Shown here in pieces: positions 1-15,849 of a DNA stretch of 64,000 bases. Both the position numbers and the translations under genes were made by a program. Each line of letters starts with the position of its first letter. Within the stretch, counting starts at the first letter, position 1. The stretch is taken from NCBI GenBank assembly GCA_963573385.1, contig CAUYLG010071450.1, positions 20,664 to 84,663 on the forward strand, written 5' to 3'. The DNA comes from Cacajao melanocephalus (Eukaryota > Chordata > Mammalia > Primates > Pitheciidae). The notes under the pieces were generated by a model. The model had not been told where the DNA came from, ran no database searches, and was given only the letters and a program-made list of their open reading frames with translations.

Positions 1-29
1 AGAGCCCTACCTTATTGAATATCTATTAT

Positions 30-235
30 GTAACAGGCACTCTGCTGTATTACCTGCAGTCCTAGACAGAGCCTACAAGGAAGGTGTAATTTGTGTCTTT
101 TTTAAAGAGAAGAAGCTGAAAGTCAGAGCACTTAACTGCTATGTCTAAGCACACAGATAGTATTTGATGGAGTTGGGACTCAAACCCCAGTCTGACTGGG
201 TCCAAAGCCTATCTTCTTTCCACCATATCTGTGGG
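30..235 (-). repeat. MIR SINE, antisense
   Basis: Plus strand reads like the reverse complement of a MIR: a gcactctgct-type 3' part, then an agtcagagcacttaactgctatgtctaagcacacag stretch matching the conserved MIR core in reverse, then tgggactcaaaccccagtctgactgggtcc near the 5' end. Heavily diverged. Boundaries are approximate. Confidence 0.75.
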
Positions 236-859
236 CTCTGTTATCAGTTTTATTTTCTATGCTCAAGGGAAATTAAGTCTTAAGTTAGATTCCTGAAATT
301 AAGCTTGATCCCTAAAGTGTTTAAGTCAAATATTAGGAGTGAGGTATTGCTTTCAGTCTTCAGTATCTGAGCTCTAGAAATAAGATACTGCAAGGACCTA
401 AGCTACTTCTTGTGTTCAAATTAGGAACAATTAGAGCTGTCGCATTAGCTTTTCCAATCCACCAAGACATTTTAAAGTAGTGTGTGCATTTTGAAACAGC
501 TCTAATCTCACATATGACTTCAAGTTCTGAAAGTATTATTATCCTTCCTATTGGTTAAAATTCCATACTAGGTTCTTGACAGGTAGGTCCAGAGGCATAT
601 GATTCATAATAGGTTGTATGTCAGTCTTAACTGAGAATATTATACTGTCCTGGGAATTGTGTGAAACCCTGTGACAGAAGAGCCTGTGTCTAAGTAATAC
701 TGGGGCTGAGACCATTATTTTATCCTTGGCATTATGGGGATCACCAACACCTTGGATTTGGGCTTAGATGGATTCCAATTTTAATGCTAGTCTGTGCCTG
801 AGAGATGATACATGCAGGTATGTGTATCATTTCCATCTCATTAAAAAAATAGTAAAAGA
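236..859. other. No feature recognised
   Basis: Single-copy-looking AT-rich DNA. A 62-codon frame starting at 768 resembles nothing I know and lies against a MIR, so I treat it as chance. Confidence 0.6.
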
Positions 860-1105
860 AAGCAGAAAGAGATTTGAGGTAGCTGACTCTGTTTCCAGTT
901 CTATGTCCATCACATTCCCTAGTTCTTTATTTCTTCACTTGTCAAAATATCAGTGATATTAATACATACCTTACAGGATTGACAACATTAATTAATTCTT
1001 ATGGTAGTTCTTATATTTCAATGAGTTTATACATGTAAAGTAGATTTAACAATACCTGGCTCCTAGAAATTCCTTACAAATATTTGTTATTATCACTATT
1101 AATAC
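860..1105 (+). repeat. MIR SINE, sense
   Basis: The order tttcttcacttgtcaaaat, attaatacataccttacagg, ttgacaac...ttatacatgtaaag, cctggctcctagaaat...tattatcactatt follows the 3' half of the MIR consensus (cctcatctgtaaaat, aatacctacct, acatgtaaagcac, tgcctggcacatag). Old and diverged. The left edge is uncertain. Confidence 0.65.
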
Positions 1106-1718
1106 ATTTAAAGGGATTGACATACAGTTGCTGTTCAAAAAATAATAGTTTGATTTCATTTCTTAAAAAAATAGAAAAAACATAAAACGTTTTTATATAT
1201 CTTTCCTTCAAAGGATCAGTAGAGCTATTTGTGATCAGAGATGTATCCACCCAAACTGCTACAGAAGATCAGAAACTATACTAGGCATTTGCCTTTGACT
1301 TTGGGATGCTACTAATGGTGATATAATGTACTGTTTTTGATACACCAGTGAGTTGATCTTGCAAGCTATATTTGATATATGTATAACCTTCATCTTGTTA
1401 TATTGTTTCTGTGCAAATAATATGTATCCCTCAGGATAAGAAATCATCCATGTGGGATAAATAACACTTTCTCTATGTAGGTATACAATTATCTGAAACA
1501 TAAGGATTGACAAATGTTTGGTTAATTGAAAGTTTTACAGTGATTTGAGAGTTTGAAACAATTTTGAGATGGTGTTGACATTCTCTCTTTTTTTTCATTA
1601 CCAAGATTCACTGGTATCAATGCTTGGACATATTCTACAAGTCAGTGATTTTAATTCCTGGTTAATCATAACATCATGAAGTTTTGTTGCAATGAGAAAT
1701 ATTCCTTTTCTTCTAATC
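1106..1718. other. No feature recognised
   Basis: AT-rich unique-looking sequence. The minus-strand 84-codon frame at 1259-1513 shows no domain or composition that suggests a gene. Confidence 0.55.
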
Positions 1719-1902
1719 CAGGGATCCACAGACAATGGCCTATAACCCAGAACTAGCCAACCACCTATTTTTATTTGGCCTGTGAGCTAAGAATAATTTT
1801 CACACTAAAGCAAAGAAGACTATGCTACTGAAATCACATATGTGATCTGCAAACCCTCAAATATTTAGTCTACCCCTTTACAAAAAAGCCTGCTGACCCC
1901 TG
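1719..1902. mobile_element. hAT-type non-autonomous DNA transposon (MER33/MER58-like)
   Basis: A 184-bp element. It begins cagggatccacagac with a ggcc-rich block (aatggcctataacccagaactagcc, tatttggcctgtgag) and ends ctgctgacccctg, so the ends form an imperfect inverted repeat of the hAT CAGGG...CCCTG type. The eight bases on either side (1711-1718 ttctaatc and 1903-1910 tcctaacc) agree at six positions, fitting a decayed 8-bp hAT target duplication. The exact family name is from memory and unsure. Confidence 0.7.
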
Positions 1903-1920
1903 TCCTAACCCAACTCTGCC

Positions 1921-2090
1921 ATTTTTTTTTTAAAAAGAAGAAATCAACACTGACAGAAGTTCCATACTTTTACTTAGGATAATCCAGTTCATTGGAGGCA
2001 GCTCTGGAGCTTGTGCCAACTTTCTTGACTTTTGGCTTTATACTGTAGCAGCAACAGCCTGCTTTCTCAGCCATTTTCCTTCGGAGGGGC
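1921..2090 (-). pseudogene. Possible A-tailed retrocopy fragment of unknown origin
   Basis: Read on the minus strand, a short frame opens with ATG at 2074-2072 (MAEKAGCCCYS...), runs 34 codons to a TAA at 1972-1970, and is followed about 35 bases later by a run of ten A (1921-1930 on the plus strand as T). That order (short frame, 3' segment, A-tract) suggests a reverse-transcribed RNA fragment. I do not recognise the source, saw no clear target duplication, and the frame may be chance. Confidence 0.25.
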
Positions 2091-2100
2091 TTTTACCTAG

Positions 2101-4728
<2,628 letters not shown>

Positions 4729-6120
4729 GCAAAAGATCCTATTTATCTAAAGTCATGCATTTAGCCACTTTGTGAAAAAAACTATGACTCACCATTCAAT
4801 CACAGTGACCTAAAATATTCCTTTTGGGTGTTGCTGATACTTAAAGTTATTGTACTCTGAAGATGAAAGTTACATCCACTCAGAATTGAATGCTTAACAT
4901 TATTTATTTACAAATGAAATTTGTAGCCAACTGAGTATTTTAGAAATTAATAACCTACCTGAGTCAAAGTTGGTCTTAAGCCTTTAAGAGTTGTACCATG
5001 ATTCTCCTTTGAATGACTTGCATTTATTGCCCTAATATTGAAGATCTATCTAGTTATAGTGTTACTTAGAATACTTATGATATACAGCATGTCACATTTT
5101 CAAAATGTTTTAATTGTTTCTTTAATTCTAGCCATAAAATTTTTTTAATAAGTCACTAGAATATTTCAATTTTAATGTCTCTATATACTTTATAGTTTCA
5201 TGTATTTATTGCCACTATGTAAACAGTCTACTGTAGAATGTTACCTAGATTTTTTTCCATTGATTTCCTATCTAGTATGATACTGTGATTATATATTACT
5301 TGGTGTTTCTCTTTATTATTCCCCCGGATATTAACTGTGCTATTTTAAAGCATTTAATTTGATGGTGTGAACCCTAATCCCATCGCAAAGCACTTACCTA
5401 TGTGTCACGTTGTCACAATTTACTCCCTAGTGTAAGTCTAGGGGGGTACTTGCTTTTATTTAAGAAAATCACTGCATGCTGAATTCATCATACATTGGGA
5501 AAACAGATCCTTATTCATTCAGTGAACAGACCATGCAGATTTCTATGACATAGCACTGTGTTGGCCAAGGCTCTGTGGGAACAGCTATCTATTGTAAAAT
5601 GGTAGGAGAATAACTGTGAACTTCTTTTGTAACCAATAAAATTTAGAAGTGGCACATTGTAACTCAGTTTGCAATATTTTTTTCCAATATTTTCTTAAAG
5701 CTTTATGTATGGAAAGTGTCTTTGTTTTCACTCCATTTTGCATTTTGCCAAAAAAAAGTGACAAAACAGTACTTATCATCTTCCTTCAAAACATATGGCA
5801 TGTGCCCACGGAATATTAAATGATCTTTTACAATGACAACAAATGTTGTGATATTTCATCTGAAACTCTCAGAATGTAAGGTTTCTTGAAGCAAGCAGGA
5901 AAAGCTAAAAGATGGTTCAGGAGGATTGGTTTGCTGGTAGAGATGGTGATGAAAACATATGCTACTTCAAATCTGAAGGAGTACTGCCTATATATGACTC
6001 TATAAGTGGGAGTGATAGAAAATCTATTATTTATTCGGACTTAAAGACTTAAGCAGATCCTATAGCCAATTTAGTGTCCTCTGGGTTGAAAGAGACACAA
6101 AATTGCATATACGTGGTTGT
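4729..6120. other. No feature recognised
   Basis: AT-rich single-copy-looking DNA without a recognised repeat, splice-bounded frame or RNA gene. Confidence 0.5.
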
Positions 6121-6640
6121 CTTTTTTTCTGTTATCTGTCACTGTCATCAGAACATTTTTCCATTGATCCCAGGTTACTAAGGAGAGGGCTTCCTAATTT
6201 TTTTTCCTCACAAACTACTACCCAAGGGAGGAGGAGTCCTTTATTTGATCTGTAACCATGGGAAAAGGACCCAAGAATGTGTAACTTGGTCTTTCTTTCT
6301 TGTCTCTCTCAAACCTGCCTGCTCCAGTGTGAACGTATTTTGCTCTCCTGCCCCTACACGATGAACACAGTATTTTAGGTTCAGACCTGCCTTCCAGAGG
6401 CTGATCTGCAGATGCATCCCTCATGTTCCTCACTGTCAGGGCTCCGCAGTGTTTTCCATTTTAGCCAGCCTGGTAAAAATATCCACTCAGTAGCCCCGGG
6501 CTCTTTCTTCAGTGGGTGGTCCCAAGGTCTAGACTGTAGGTGGGCATAGGCTTTGAGTAGAAGGACACTTCATTTTTGCCACATGTTAAGCTGTATTTGC
6601 CCCTACATTTTTTTAACCAACAATAAAGCATATATTTCAA
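6121..6640 (+). other. GC-richer block, possibly a decayed LTR
   Basis: This half-kilobase is richer in C and G than its flanks, ends with an AATAAA (about 6622) followed by atatttcaatctctatctg, and has no coding character. A polyadenylation-signal-bearing LTR would fit, but I cannot name a family and see no clear TG...CA ends or target duplication. Confidence 0.2.
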
Positions 6641-7289
6641 TCTCTATCTGTTCATATTTGGAGTTTATCTCTTAGTTGGCTTAGAACAACGCAGAGGGAA
6701 AATGTTTATTACTATTTACCATTGCTCAGTATCCCAGCATTCACCATAAGGATTAAATGTTATCTGATACTCACATTCACATAAGCTTTGAATGCCAAAC
6801 TAATAGTCGCTATTAATAACAGATCCTTGAGAACAAGTTTTTATTTAATGCGACAGCACTCCTTTCATATTAGTATTTATTCAGATAGTAAAACAAAACA
6901 AATAATATTTTTAAAGAAAATTCTAGCTTTAAGTATACTTTAAAATTGTAATCTATCTTGTCTCACCTCTCTATTCCTTCATTAAAAAATATCAGTTGGA
7001 TTGCTTACAATGCTTAATGAAAGATAGAAGAAAGAATATTTTGTTTTATGTTAGTAATAACATTATAAATAATAACAATATTATTGTATAAATATCATTG
7101 TTAACATCTTAATATTAATTTAAATTAATTTCATTAAATTTCTGTAAATTAATATTCCACAGAGAAATCAGGTATCTTTGGGGCAGTCCTGGCCACTACT
7201 TCTGACTGACTACTTTGGCATTAACAGACTCAACATTTTTATTACTAAGCAAATTATGTCAAAAGAAAAAGACATTCTTTTGCTCATCA
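6641..7289. other. AT-rich stretch, low complexity at 7030-7155
   Basis: Contains runs such as ataataacaatattattgtataaatatc that are nearly pure A/T. No gene or named repeat recognised. Confidence 0.5.
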
Positions 7290-8420
7290 AATAATATACC
7301 AAGAAACTACCACATGCTAAGTATTTTTCCAGGTTCTGGGATCACATTGGTGAACGTGCAGACTAAAATCTGGAGATTTTATTGCCACAGAAACTCACAT
7401 TCTAGTGGCAGGGATGATATAGTAAATAATAAAGAACAAATATGCAATTTTTGTGTTTAGGTGATAAGTTTCAGGGAAAATAAATAAAGCTGAGCACAGA
7501 TGATGGTTGTGAACTGCAATTTAAGTAGGTTAATCAGGGTATACCCCTTTAAGGAGATATTTGATCAAAGACTTGAAAGAGGTAGGGAAGCAAGCCAGGT
7601 AGACATCAGTGAGAGAGACCATTCCAAGCAGATGGTACAGCCATTGCCAAGGCCCTGAGGATGGGCTGCGTGTTGGTGTTTGAGGAACCAGAAGTAGGCC
7701 AGTGTGGCTAAGGAGTGGGAAGGACAAAGATAGGGTAACAGGGAAGTAAAGAGGGAGGGAGGAGTGGTAGGAAATATGACCAGAAAGAGAAATCAGACAG
7801 CAAGTTGTTGTGCCTTATAGGCACTGTGAGAATTGGAATTTTTCTTTGAGAGAAATGGAAAGCCATTTGGAAGAGTTGAGAGATGAATAACACCTAATGA
7901 CATTGTTTAATATGGTTGTTCTGGCTGTTACATTGAGAACAGACTTCTGGGAGACAAGAGTACAATTAGAGAGGTTAGTTAGGAGGTCGTTGTTACTAGT
8001 GAGGTGAGCAATAATGACAGCTAGAACATACGCCAGCAGTGGAGGTGAAGCAGAGGCTGGATTCTTGATATATGGTGACAGTTAATCCGAAATGGTCTTC
8101 TGATGAACTGGATATAAGGTATGAGCTACAGAGATGGGGCAAGGATTGCTCCAGGGTTTTGGTCTAACTAGAAGGATGGATGTTTTATTTACTGAGATGG
8201 AAAACATAGCGGGCAAAACATGTTGGGAGGGATAAAATCAGAAATATAGTTTCAGACGTCTTAAATTTGAAATGTTCACTAGAAATCTAAGAGAAGACAT
8301 TGAATATGGTATTGGATGTGTGAGTCTGGAGTTCAAGGGAAAAGTCTAGGCTGGAGTCATAAATTTGGAAATTGTCAACATAGAGATGGTATTTAAGGCA
8401 TCTGTGGATTCTTGGACAGA
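7290..8420 (-). mobile_element. L2 LINE fragment, antisense, ~1.1 kb
   Basis: Plus strand reads as reverse L2: ccacatgctaagtatttttccaggttctgggatcac, cattccaagcagatggtacagccattgccaaggccctgag, ggccagtgtggctaaggagtgg, gaaagccatttggaagagttgag, gttctggctgtta...gagaacagacttctggg, ggttagttaggaggtc, tttactgagatgg, gagtctggagttcaagggaaaagtctaggctgg. These are inverted pieces of the L2 reverse-transcriptase domain and 3' end, in the right order. It is full of indels and stops, so a dead remnant. Confidence 0.88.
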
Positions 8421-11400
8421 ACACTTTCAAAGCCTGTAAAAAGGAGACATTCCAAAGTTCTCTGAAAGGTGAGCTTTTCTTTTTAGCCATGTTTGAGATT
8501 CCATAGAGGTTAACATTTTAAAAGGGAACCATTGAAAGATGAATGTTTTCCTGCTGAAGTGACATTAAAAAAAAAATGCCCTTCAATATCATATGCACCT
8601 TTGCCTTTGCAGGTAAAATGAAAAGAATTCAGATAATCCAGAGTTAATTTAGAGAATTCTGATTCAAGCAGGCATCAGTTTCTACCATCAGAAGCTCTTC
8701 AATTCTGTGTGACTTCTGCATACCTTTACTTTTACGGTACGTGTCATCTTGTACTACATTGGCTTGCAGACAAAATCAGAGGTCTTGAAGCTTCCATGGC
8801 AGAAGAAAAAAAAATGACTTTTCTGCCTAATAGTCATGGCTGCTCAATTTTTATAACTCATTTTTTCAATGGTACAAAGTAGTTATTAGACGCTATACTA
8901 CGGGCCTGAAAGAGTTAGTTCACTTCTCCCAAGAGCCCAGTGTAATCCTAAGGAGTTTCCACATTGGGAGAATCTGGCTCAAAATAACAATCTACACAAG
9001 ACTTTCTGAGTCAGAAAACTATTTAAAGATGAGAGTGCTAAACACTAGTTCCAATAAATACTGGTAACTCTTTTGCATGTGAGCATACCACAATAGAAAA
9101 AGTGAAATAACTATCTTTAAATCACAAGGCAAGATGGGTGCGGGTAAGGAGAAAAACACTAGATTTCTGCCTGTAGGTTGTGTGGTCAGGTCCTTGTGAC
9201 AGGACTCAAATGATGACAGTTGAATGACACTGGTTCTAACACTGTCAACCTGACTTTCCTTGTGATTTACCTCTTTGGCACAGAGTCATGTAACATCATT
9301 ACTCCTGAGAGAGTGACCACTATCAGAAGCCTTAGAAATACTGCACTGAGTTTTCAATACCCATCAAAAGAGAATGCTAATGTTTTAAAATGCATAACAC
9401 AAGATTTTTGCAAATCTAAGTTCAATATAATTTTTCTTGAAGAAATTGTTTCTAAAAAAGTAATAAAAATACTTCCTGTTACTGTAACTGCCCTCTTTAT
9501 ATAGAAATTGAGAATGCGAAACAGAGAGGCGAATATCAAATGCATCCTTCAGCACCTTTGGCCAGCATAAAGCCAAAGTTCAATAGCTTGAAAGAAGATC
9601 AGCAGTATCACTGTGAGAGGTGAGGAGAGAGATCTGGTCCATGCTTTCGGGGGTATCCCTGGCTTTCCTATCCCTATAATGTAAACACAGACACTGTGAC
9701 CTGTTTCTGTGGAGCATCTCCTCCGTATTCAGGGTTTGATCTGAGCTTGGTGGGAGAGCTGAGGTCTCGGCCGATGGAAACTGAAAGAGCACTGGGCATG
9801 AGTCCTGGCAACAGATTGCCCCTTCCCACTAAGCTTTCAGCCACACACATGCACACTATTTGAGTGCATATCACTGGTGAGCTGGGGATCTGTTCCTTCA
9901 GAAAGCACAATCTGGGAACAACTTTTCTCATTTACATAGAGTAGAGGGAATACTAATTAAATCTGTAAATCTGCTAGATACCCATCCATCTTCATAGTGT
10001 GAGCTTTAACCAGGTAGGGGGCTAAAGGGAAGGATGCCAAGTCAGGAGGCTGGGGTTCCTTCTTTCCAGCTCATAGAACTCTGGCTTTAAGAGGAGGTGG
10101 GCAGTGATTTTTAGTTGACTCACTTCCTCATTATTTAAAATGGTTTAGTTTAGAAGTCCGTACCCTTGTGTTTTGGGTCCTTTGTTAAAGCTTAAAGAAA
10201 TTATTTCTAATGTCTATGGAGTTCTGTTTTCCAAACAAACAGCCTGCTAAGTTGTTGTATAAGAAAAGAAGACAACTTTACGGCCCCATTTCTGGCATAC
10301 TGTACTCAGGCCTGGATGTATTTGATTAAATTTGCCTTAATGGGTCACCAAGGTGCCTCTCAGGTCCTCTGGGGTAACATTAGGAACAGAGCAGCCTTTG
10401 GAAACTGCCACCAAATGAATAAAGGGTTGATCAGATTTTTTTTTAAAAAGCACTCATTTGCTCTCTCCAGACCTCGCATGTTTGTTAAATTGGGAAAGCT
10501 CAGCAGGTGGTGTGTCTGAAATCTGTTTTTTTTTCTTCTTTTTCTTTTGCACTTGATACTTGAAACTGACACAAAGACAACTGAAGCTGCTCGGTCAAAT
10601 TTCCTGTCTCAAAACAGAGCACTGTTTCTATTCAAGAGAGTGAACCCTTAGCTGGTGTGATGCAGGATAATTGCTCTCTAAGTAGTCCCGCTCCCTCTCC
10701 TTGAAGGAGATGTTAGTTAAAAGGCCCTGCGGTCTGTGCCTCTAGCTACTGAAAAACTCTCACCTACTTGTAGTACAAGTGGAACCTGCCTCAAGGAAAA
10801 CATGAAGTATTCTTCTAATTAATGATTTAATGCATGTTGTTTGTACTTGCCACTCTGTAGAAAGAGAATACCGCTAGCCTTCCCACAGTGAGTCTTTACT
10901 CACATTCCTATCTGCATCTTCTTTCCTCTGTGGGAGCCGAGCCCAAGGTCACCTTCAGTGCCTGTCATGTGGATCAGCTGACATCCTCCCACTCTGTCTC
11001 ACAACTAGCTTTTGGCTGACTGAGGACTCTGAAACTTCTAGTCTAGGCTATTTGGCTCTCCTAGTTTAGGGCACTTCATACTTTCCAGTTGGGTCCTTTG
11101 CCTTCTGCTTTTGTGTGACCTGCTGGCTCTCTTCAGCTGGATTTATCTGCTGCTTCTTCCCCAGGATGTCCCCAGGCTAAGCCATCTACATCTCACAGCG
11201 CAGTGCAGTCTTAGAGATGAAATGACGTGCCTCCATGCTTTGGTCTATGTTTTTCTAACATTCAAATTAAAATGAAAGCCATCATTCTCCATGGAGCCTT
11301 CAATAATATTACAAAGGCTCCTCTGATCTATTTAATTCTATCTTACCAGGAACTTATATCTGAAGTCCATTGTCTCCTCCTGTTCTCTGCCTGAATCCCA

Positions 11401-14400
11401 GAGGTCTCCCCATCAGTGTACTCCTCACATTGGCAGCCCTGGATGACCAAGAGAGACATGATGATGGTGATTATACCTTTTGTTTTTCTCTCCAGGACCC
11501 TGCACAATCCTTGGCAATACATGTGTCTTGAATAGATGAAGATGTAGATTGCCCTTCTTTGTGCCTTAGATTAAAATTAGAGGTAGAGGCTTTGGAAGAG
11601 GAGATGGGACTTAGCACTGCAGATGAGAGAGGTGACCTGCCAGTCTTCTCTTGTCCACCTTTGGTTCTGTCATTACCTATGCCGCCCTGGGTTGTCACTG
11701 GAACTGGAGTCAGGGATTAGAAAGGAAGAGGAAGGAAGGCAGGGAAATCTTTCGGGGAGAGAGGAGAGGAAGGAGATTTTCTAGGCAGCCACTCAGGGTA
11801 TATGGAAGGTGAGTTTACACAGGAGCTACTTGTTTCTAGAATGCTCACAGATGGGAGGCCTTAATTCCACCAGATGCAAGCCATAGCCCATTGCTGGGGT
11901 CCTCCCCTCATTCCTTCCTCACAAAGATTCTAGTCTGTGTGAGATTACCTCCACCTTTCTGGTCCTGTGTTCCCTTCAAACAAAGACCACAGTTTCCCTA
12001 AGCTAGGATAGATCTGGGATATACAAAACCTTTGACAACTGTCTCCTTTCGGGGAGATTTCATTATTCTCCAAGTATTAACATTCTTAGCCTTTCTGAGC
12101 CTGGGAATTTTCCTAATCCAACACATGCCAATGGGTGGTCTTTAACAGCCCCTCCTATTTGCTGAACGCTGGGTTTCAGCAAATCTTACTATTAAGTGGC
12201 GTTAGAAGGGTGGAGCTAGAAGGAAGGAGAATACATTTTGACTATTACCTTCTCTAGACTGAGCTTTTCATAGGAAAAAAACAAAATTCACTGATTACTA
12301 AAACTTGAGGTAATTTGAGCCTTGTGTTTTGAATTCATACAGTGGAAGTTTTATTTTAAGAAAAGGAAAAGAAATCCTACTTACATGCCTGAGCATTGTA
12401 AGAACTCATTTCATGTTTATAATTGTTAAATTTAAAAAAATTGAATGAACCTTTCAAAGTGAGTAATTTTTTATTTGAATTCTACATCCTTATGTATTAT
12501 GTAACAATTAGTAATGAAGTGATGGATAATTTTCTTTGGAACAGTTCCTGATTCCATTACTCAACTACTTGATCGACCAGTAATTATGAATCATATCTTT
12601 AATTAGCTGCTGCTCTTCAGAAACATATGAAAGCCAAGGGCATAAAGTAATTGGCATAAAAGTTTTCCTAATTAATTTATCTGTCTGTGTAAGTAACCAG
12701 GGCGAGAGTCTGGGGATCATTTATAACTCCAGGAAGGCCGGCCCTAAAACTCACCATTGAAGGAGATTTATATTTGTGAATTGTAAAAAGACAACAAGCC
12801 ACAAAATTGCATTATCCCCAAACTCTAGCAATGCAGTCCATAATGTGCTGTTCAGAGATGAGCAAAAAGTTCCTATTGATCCAATTCATTTTCATCATAT
12901 CCTCCAGTGAATCTTTCAAATCTCTCTTGCCTTTTCCTCATTCAACGTTGTAACAGTAATCAAGCACATTAAGCAATTCATTAAACAACAGCCCCGCTGA
13001 CCACAGGGAGTACTGCAGCTAACATTCATTAGGCAGCCAATAACTTTATTTAAGTAGCAAAGGGCTTGGGAGTAAAAACCAACTCCTTTGTCTCTCTGTA
13101 AGGAAACGCACGTTTCAGCAATGATCAAGGCATACACCCTCGGCCCACAAAGATACTTTCAAATGAAGATCTATCTCTACATAAAGCAAAATTAAGGTAG
13201 GGTTAAGGTGTCCTGATTATATTCTCTTCTTGCCAAAATGGTAGTGTAAGACTTAGATCACTGCTGAGCATGTCTAAGGAAGATTTATACCTAGGGTGGA
13301 AATGGAATGTTCAAATATTGATATTTTGATGCCAGATTTTCAGATCTGACTTTCAAAATGCTAAATGACACAGGAGCTAGGATGGTTGTATGGCTTCAGA
13401 GAACCTAGGCTGGCTTTATGTGGTTGATAAAAGAGATGGATGTATTTTCTTTCTTGGCAATAGAAAAGGAACTGAAATAAGAAAGCAAGCGGCACAAATT
13501 GTTTCTTCAAACCATAATTAGAGGTATCCTAGAAAAGTTGTACTCCTCCCTCTGAGGTCTGGGAGGAGCTCTGAGGAGAAGGTAAAGAAGGAGGTGACTG
13601 GAAAGTGTCACTGAAGCTGTGCTTTTTCAGAGAGGCACCTGGTCAGTGCCCTTGGGGCCTGCCCCTCTCACACAGCTGTCCTGCACTTTTCTCTAACAGG
13701 TGAACTTGTTTTAATGGAGCAACTTGAGAGTATTGTTATGTAGGCTAAATTTTCATGAATAACACTAGGCATGATTTGAAGAAACTATTTTCAGAAAAGA
13801 TTATTTTCTTCCTGGAGGGGACCAGAGGAAATCCGTTTTCATGGGACATTATTTTATTGCCTGAAGAGTTTCTAGAGGAAATATATGAGAGTTTCATTTC
13901 TAAGACTTTCCATCTCCCACCTTTCAATAGTGGACCATGTGTCAGAATTAACCATCATTTGATAAATGTTCTTCTTAATTAATGAAATACCCTCTTCTTC
14001 GAAACCTTTCGTCTCATAGGTAAGGTGTTGGCATCACTCCTTCTAGCCTATATGTATCAAGTAAGCTACTGACATTGAGCTCAGCACGTAAAATTGCATT
14101 GGTTTTAGACTCTACTTTGCAGTACAGCTAATAAAAGCAGGCTGCATAGCAAAATTAAATGTGTGATTTCGTTCTCCTTCCTGCCATGTTGGATATGTGC
14201 GTTTTGAATGGGGCTCCTCTCACTGCTTGAGTAATATCTGAAATTATTCTCTGAGCTTCTGAGAAGGGGGATTATATATGAGGCATGAAGCAGAGAAAGA
14301 CTCTGGGTTAGAGCAGAGGAATGGGAGGTCTTGAAAGCCACTATTAGGAGCCGGGTGCGAATAAACCACTGGAGTGAATAAACCACTCTTGTAAACAGTA

Positions 14401-14974
14401 GGGATTTAACATTGTCACCTTTAGAGAAAGTGCTTTAAAAGAAAATTGACAAATGCAAATTTTACTGCCTCACGGGTTAACAACAAAGTCAATTCTGTGT
14501 CCTTAAAACGTTCACTCTGTATACATTTTGAACCATTGAATCCTACTTTTTGGTCCTAATGATCATCTGCAGGATTTTATCTTTCAAAATGAAGCAAATT
14601 TTGTGCCTCCTCAGTTGTACCACCTGTGCTGCTACACTCAGGCTATGGCTGAGAGCAAAGAAGAGAAAGGAACTGTAGTGCGTCAAAGGCAATATTGCTG
14701 ATGACATAGAGATCAGAGTGAAATGTGGCTTTGCCTGAGATTTAAATCCCCTTTAACCATGAGCTGTTGTGCCTGAATTCATTTTTAATGCCAACATGTT
14801 GAATATAGTCATATTCTTTCTCTGGGTAATTCCATGGTGCTGTTACTTTTTTGCCTTAATGTTTAGAAATATCACAGATAGGGATGGTCAAAAGTTCTTT
14901 CAAAAGAATACATTTTGAAAAGGCAACCTTTGGTGACATTTTGCCTTTATCCTGCTTAATAACAGAAAAAGCTA
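8421..14974. other. 6.5-kb stretch with no recognised interspersed repeat
   Basis: By eye no Alu, L1, L2, MIR, LTR or hAT sequence stands out in this interval, unlike the density of such elements elsewhere in the window. It holds several AT-rich motif clusters (taattaat at about 10816 and 12670). No frame looks coding: the frames at 9220-9931, 12916-13137, 13745-13982 and 14105-14386 are short, overlap on both strands and have no known domain. Confidence 0.45.
12440..13110. promoter_or_regulatory. Candidate conserved non-coding element
   Basis: A repeat-free block with many homeodomain-type TAAT cores (taattggcataaaag, cctaattaatttatctgtctg, gcaattcattaaac, gtaattatgaatc) mixed with longer non-repetitive phrases such as gcacattaagcaattcattaaacaacagcccc. 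This texture resembles developmental enhancers. It is inference only, since conservation cannot be seen from one sequence. Confidence 0.25.
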
Positions 14975-15190
14975 ACATTGTTTGAATGTATAATAAGCGT
15001 TATACATTCCAGACACTGTGACAACAACTTTGCAGGTAATATTTTATTTAATTCTTTCAATTATAGAATAAGGCAAATATTATTATTTTTTTCTACTTTA
15101 TAATTTATAAATTTGGGGGTTAGAGGATTTGTATGACTTGTCCAAGGTCCATTGGTAACTAGAGCTGTCTAGTATTGGCTTAAGAACACC
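14975..15190 (-). repeat. MIR SINE, antisense
   Basis: taataagcgttatacattccagacactgtgacaac, gcaggtaatattttatttaattctttcaattatag, ttagaggatttgtatgacttgtccaaggtccattggtaactagagctg is a reverse-complement MIR including the core (acttgcccaaggtcacacagctagtaa). Confidence 0.75.
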
Positions 15191-15849
15191 AGTTATGATG
15201 ATCTCTTCTCAGCTTCTATTTTAGTGACTTCATGGTGGTAACTTGCATTGGCTATAGTGGGAGCATTTACACCATGGAAATAAGGAAATGCTACAAATGA
15301 GGATCCTCTGCACCCCAAAATGCAGTTTCTAAACATTACTAGCACAATGCATCCGAGATCACACAGGTAGTAAATGGGAGAGCCCATATTTTTTAGTGGT
15401 ATGTTAAACAGCCTCACTGAATTATCACTTAGTCCATGACATTTACTGAACACTTTTTCCCCCTACAAAGTCTGTATTTACTGCTCTAGAGTTAATTTTT
15501 AAAAATCTGAGTTTATCTGGGGAGCCCAAACACCAAACTGGGAGTACATTTAAGGACATCCAGCCAGCTACATGCTCTTGCAGTCTGGCCGGATGAGGTG
15601 GGAGGGCAGACTGTCTTTAACAGTTATTGGTTCCCCTGCCATAGGTTCAGATGAATAGAAGAGGTGGTTATTTTTTTAACTTTTCCCCTAAACATTGACA
15701 AGCTAGGCAAATTGCAGAGGAAAGAATTGTTTTATTTACCAAAACAGGAGTATGGACATAGATTAAACATCTCATATATGCAACAATAGATACCAACCAT
15801 GGCAGGGGTAATAACAAGGAATAAGAAGAAACTGTTAAATTTTTATTTT
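15191..15849. other. Mostly unique; weak second MIR core at 15340-15395
   Basis: tccgagatcacacaggtagtaaatgggagagccc resembles the reversed MIR core, so a second very old MIR may sit here. The rest is not recognised. Confidence 0.4.
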
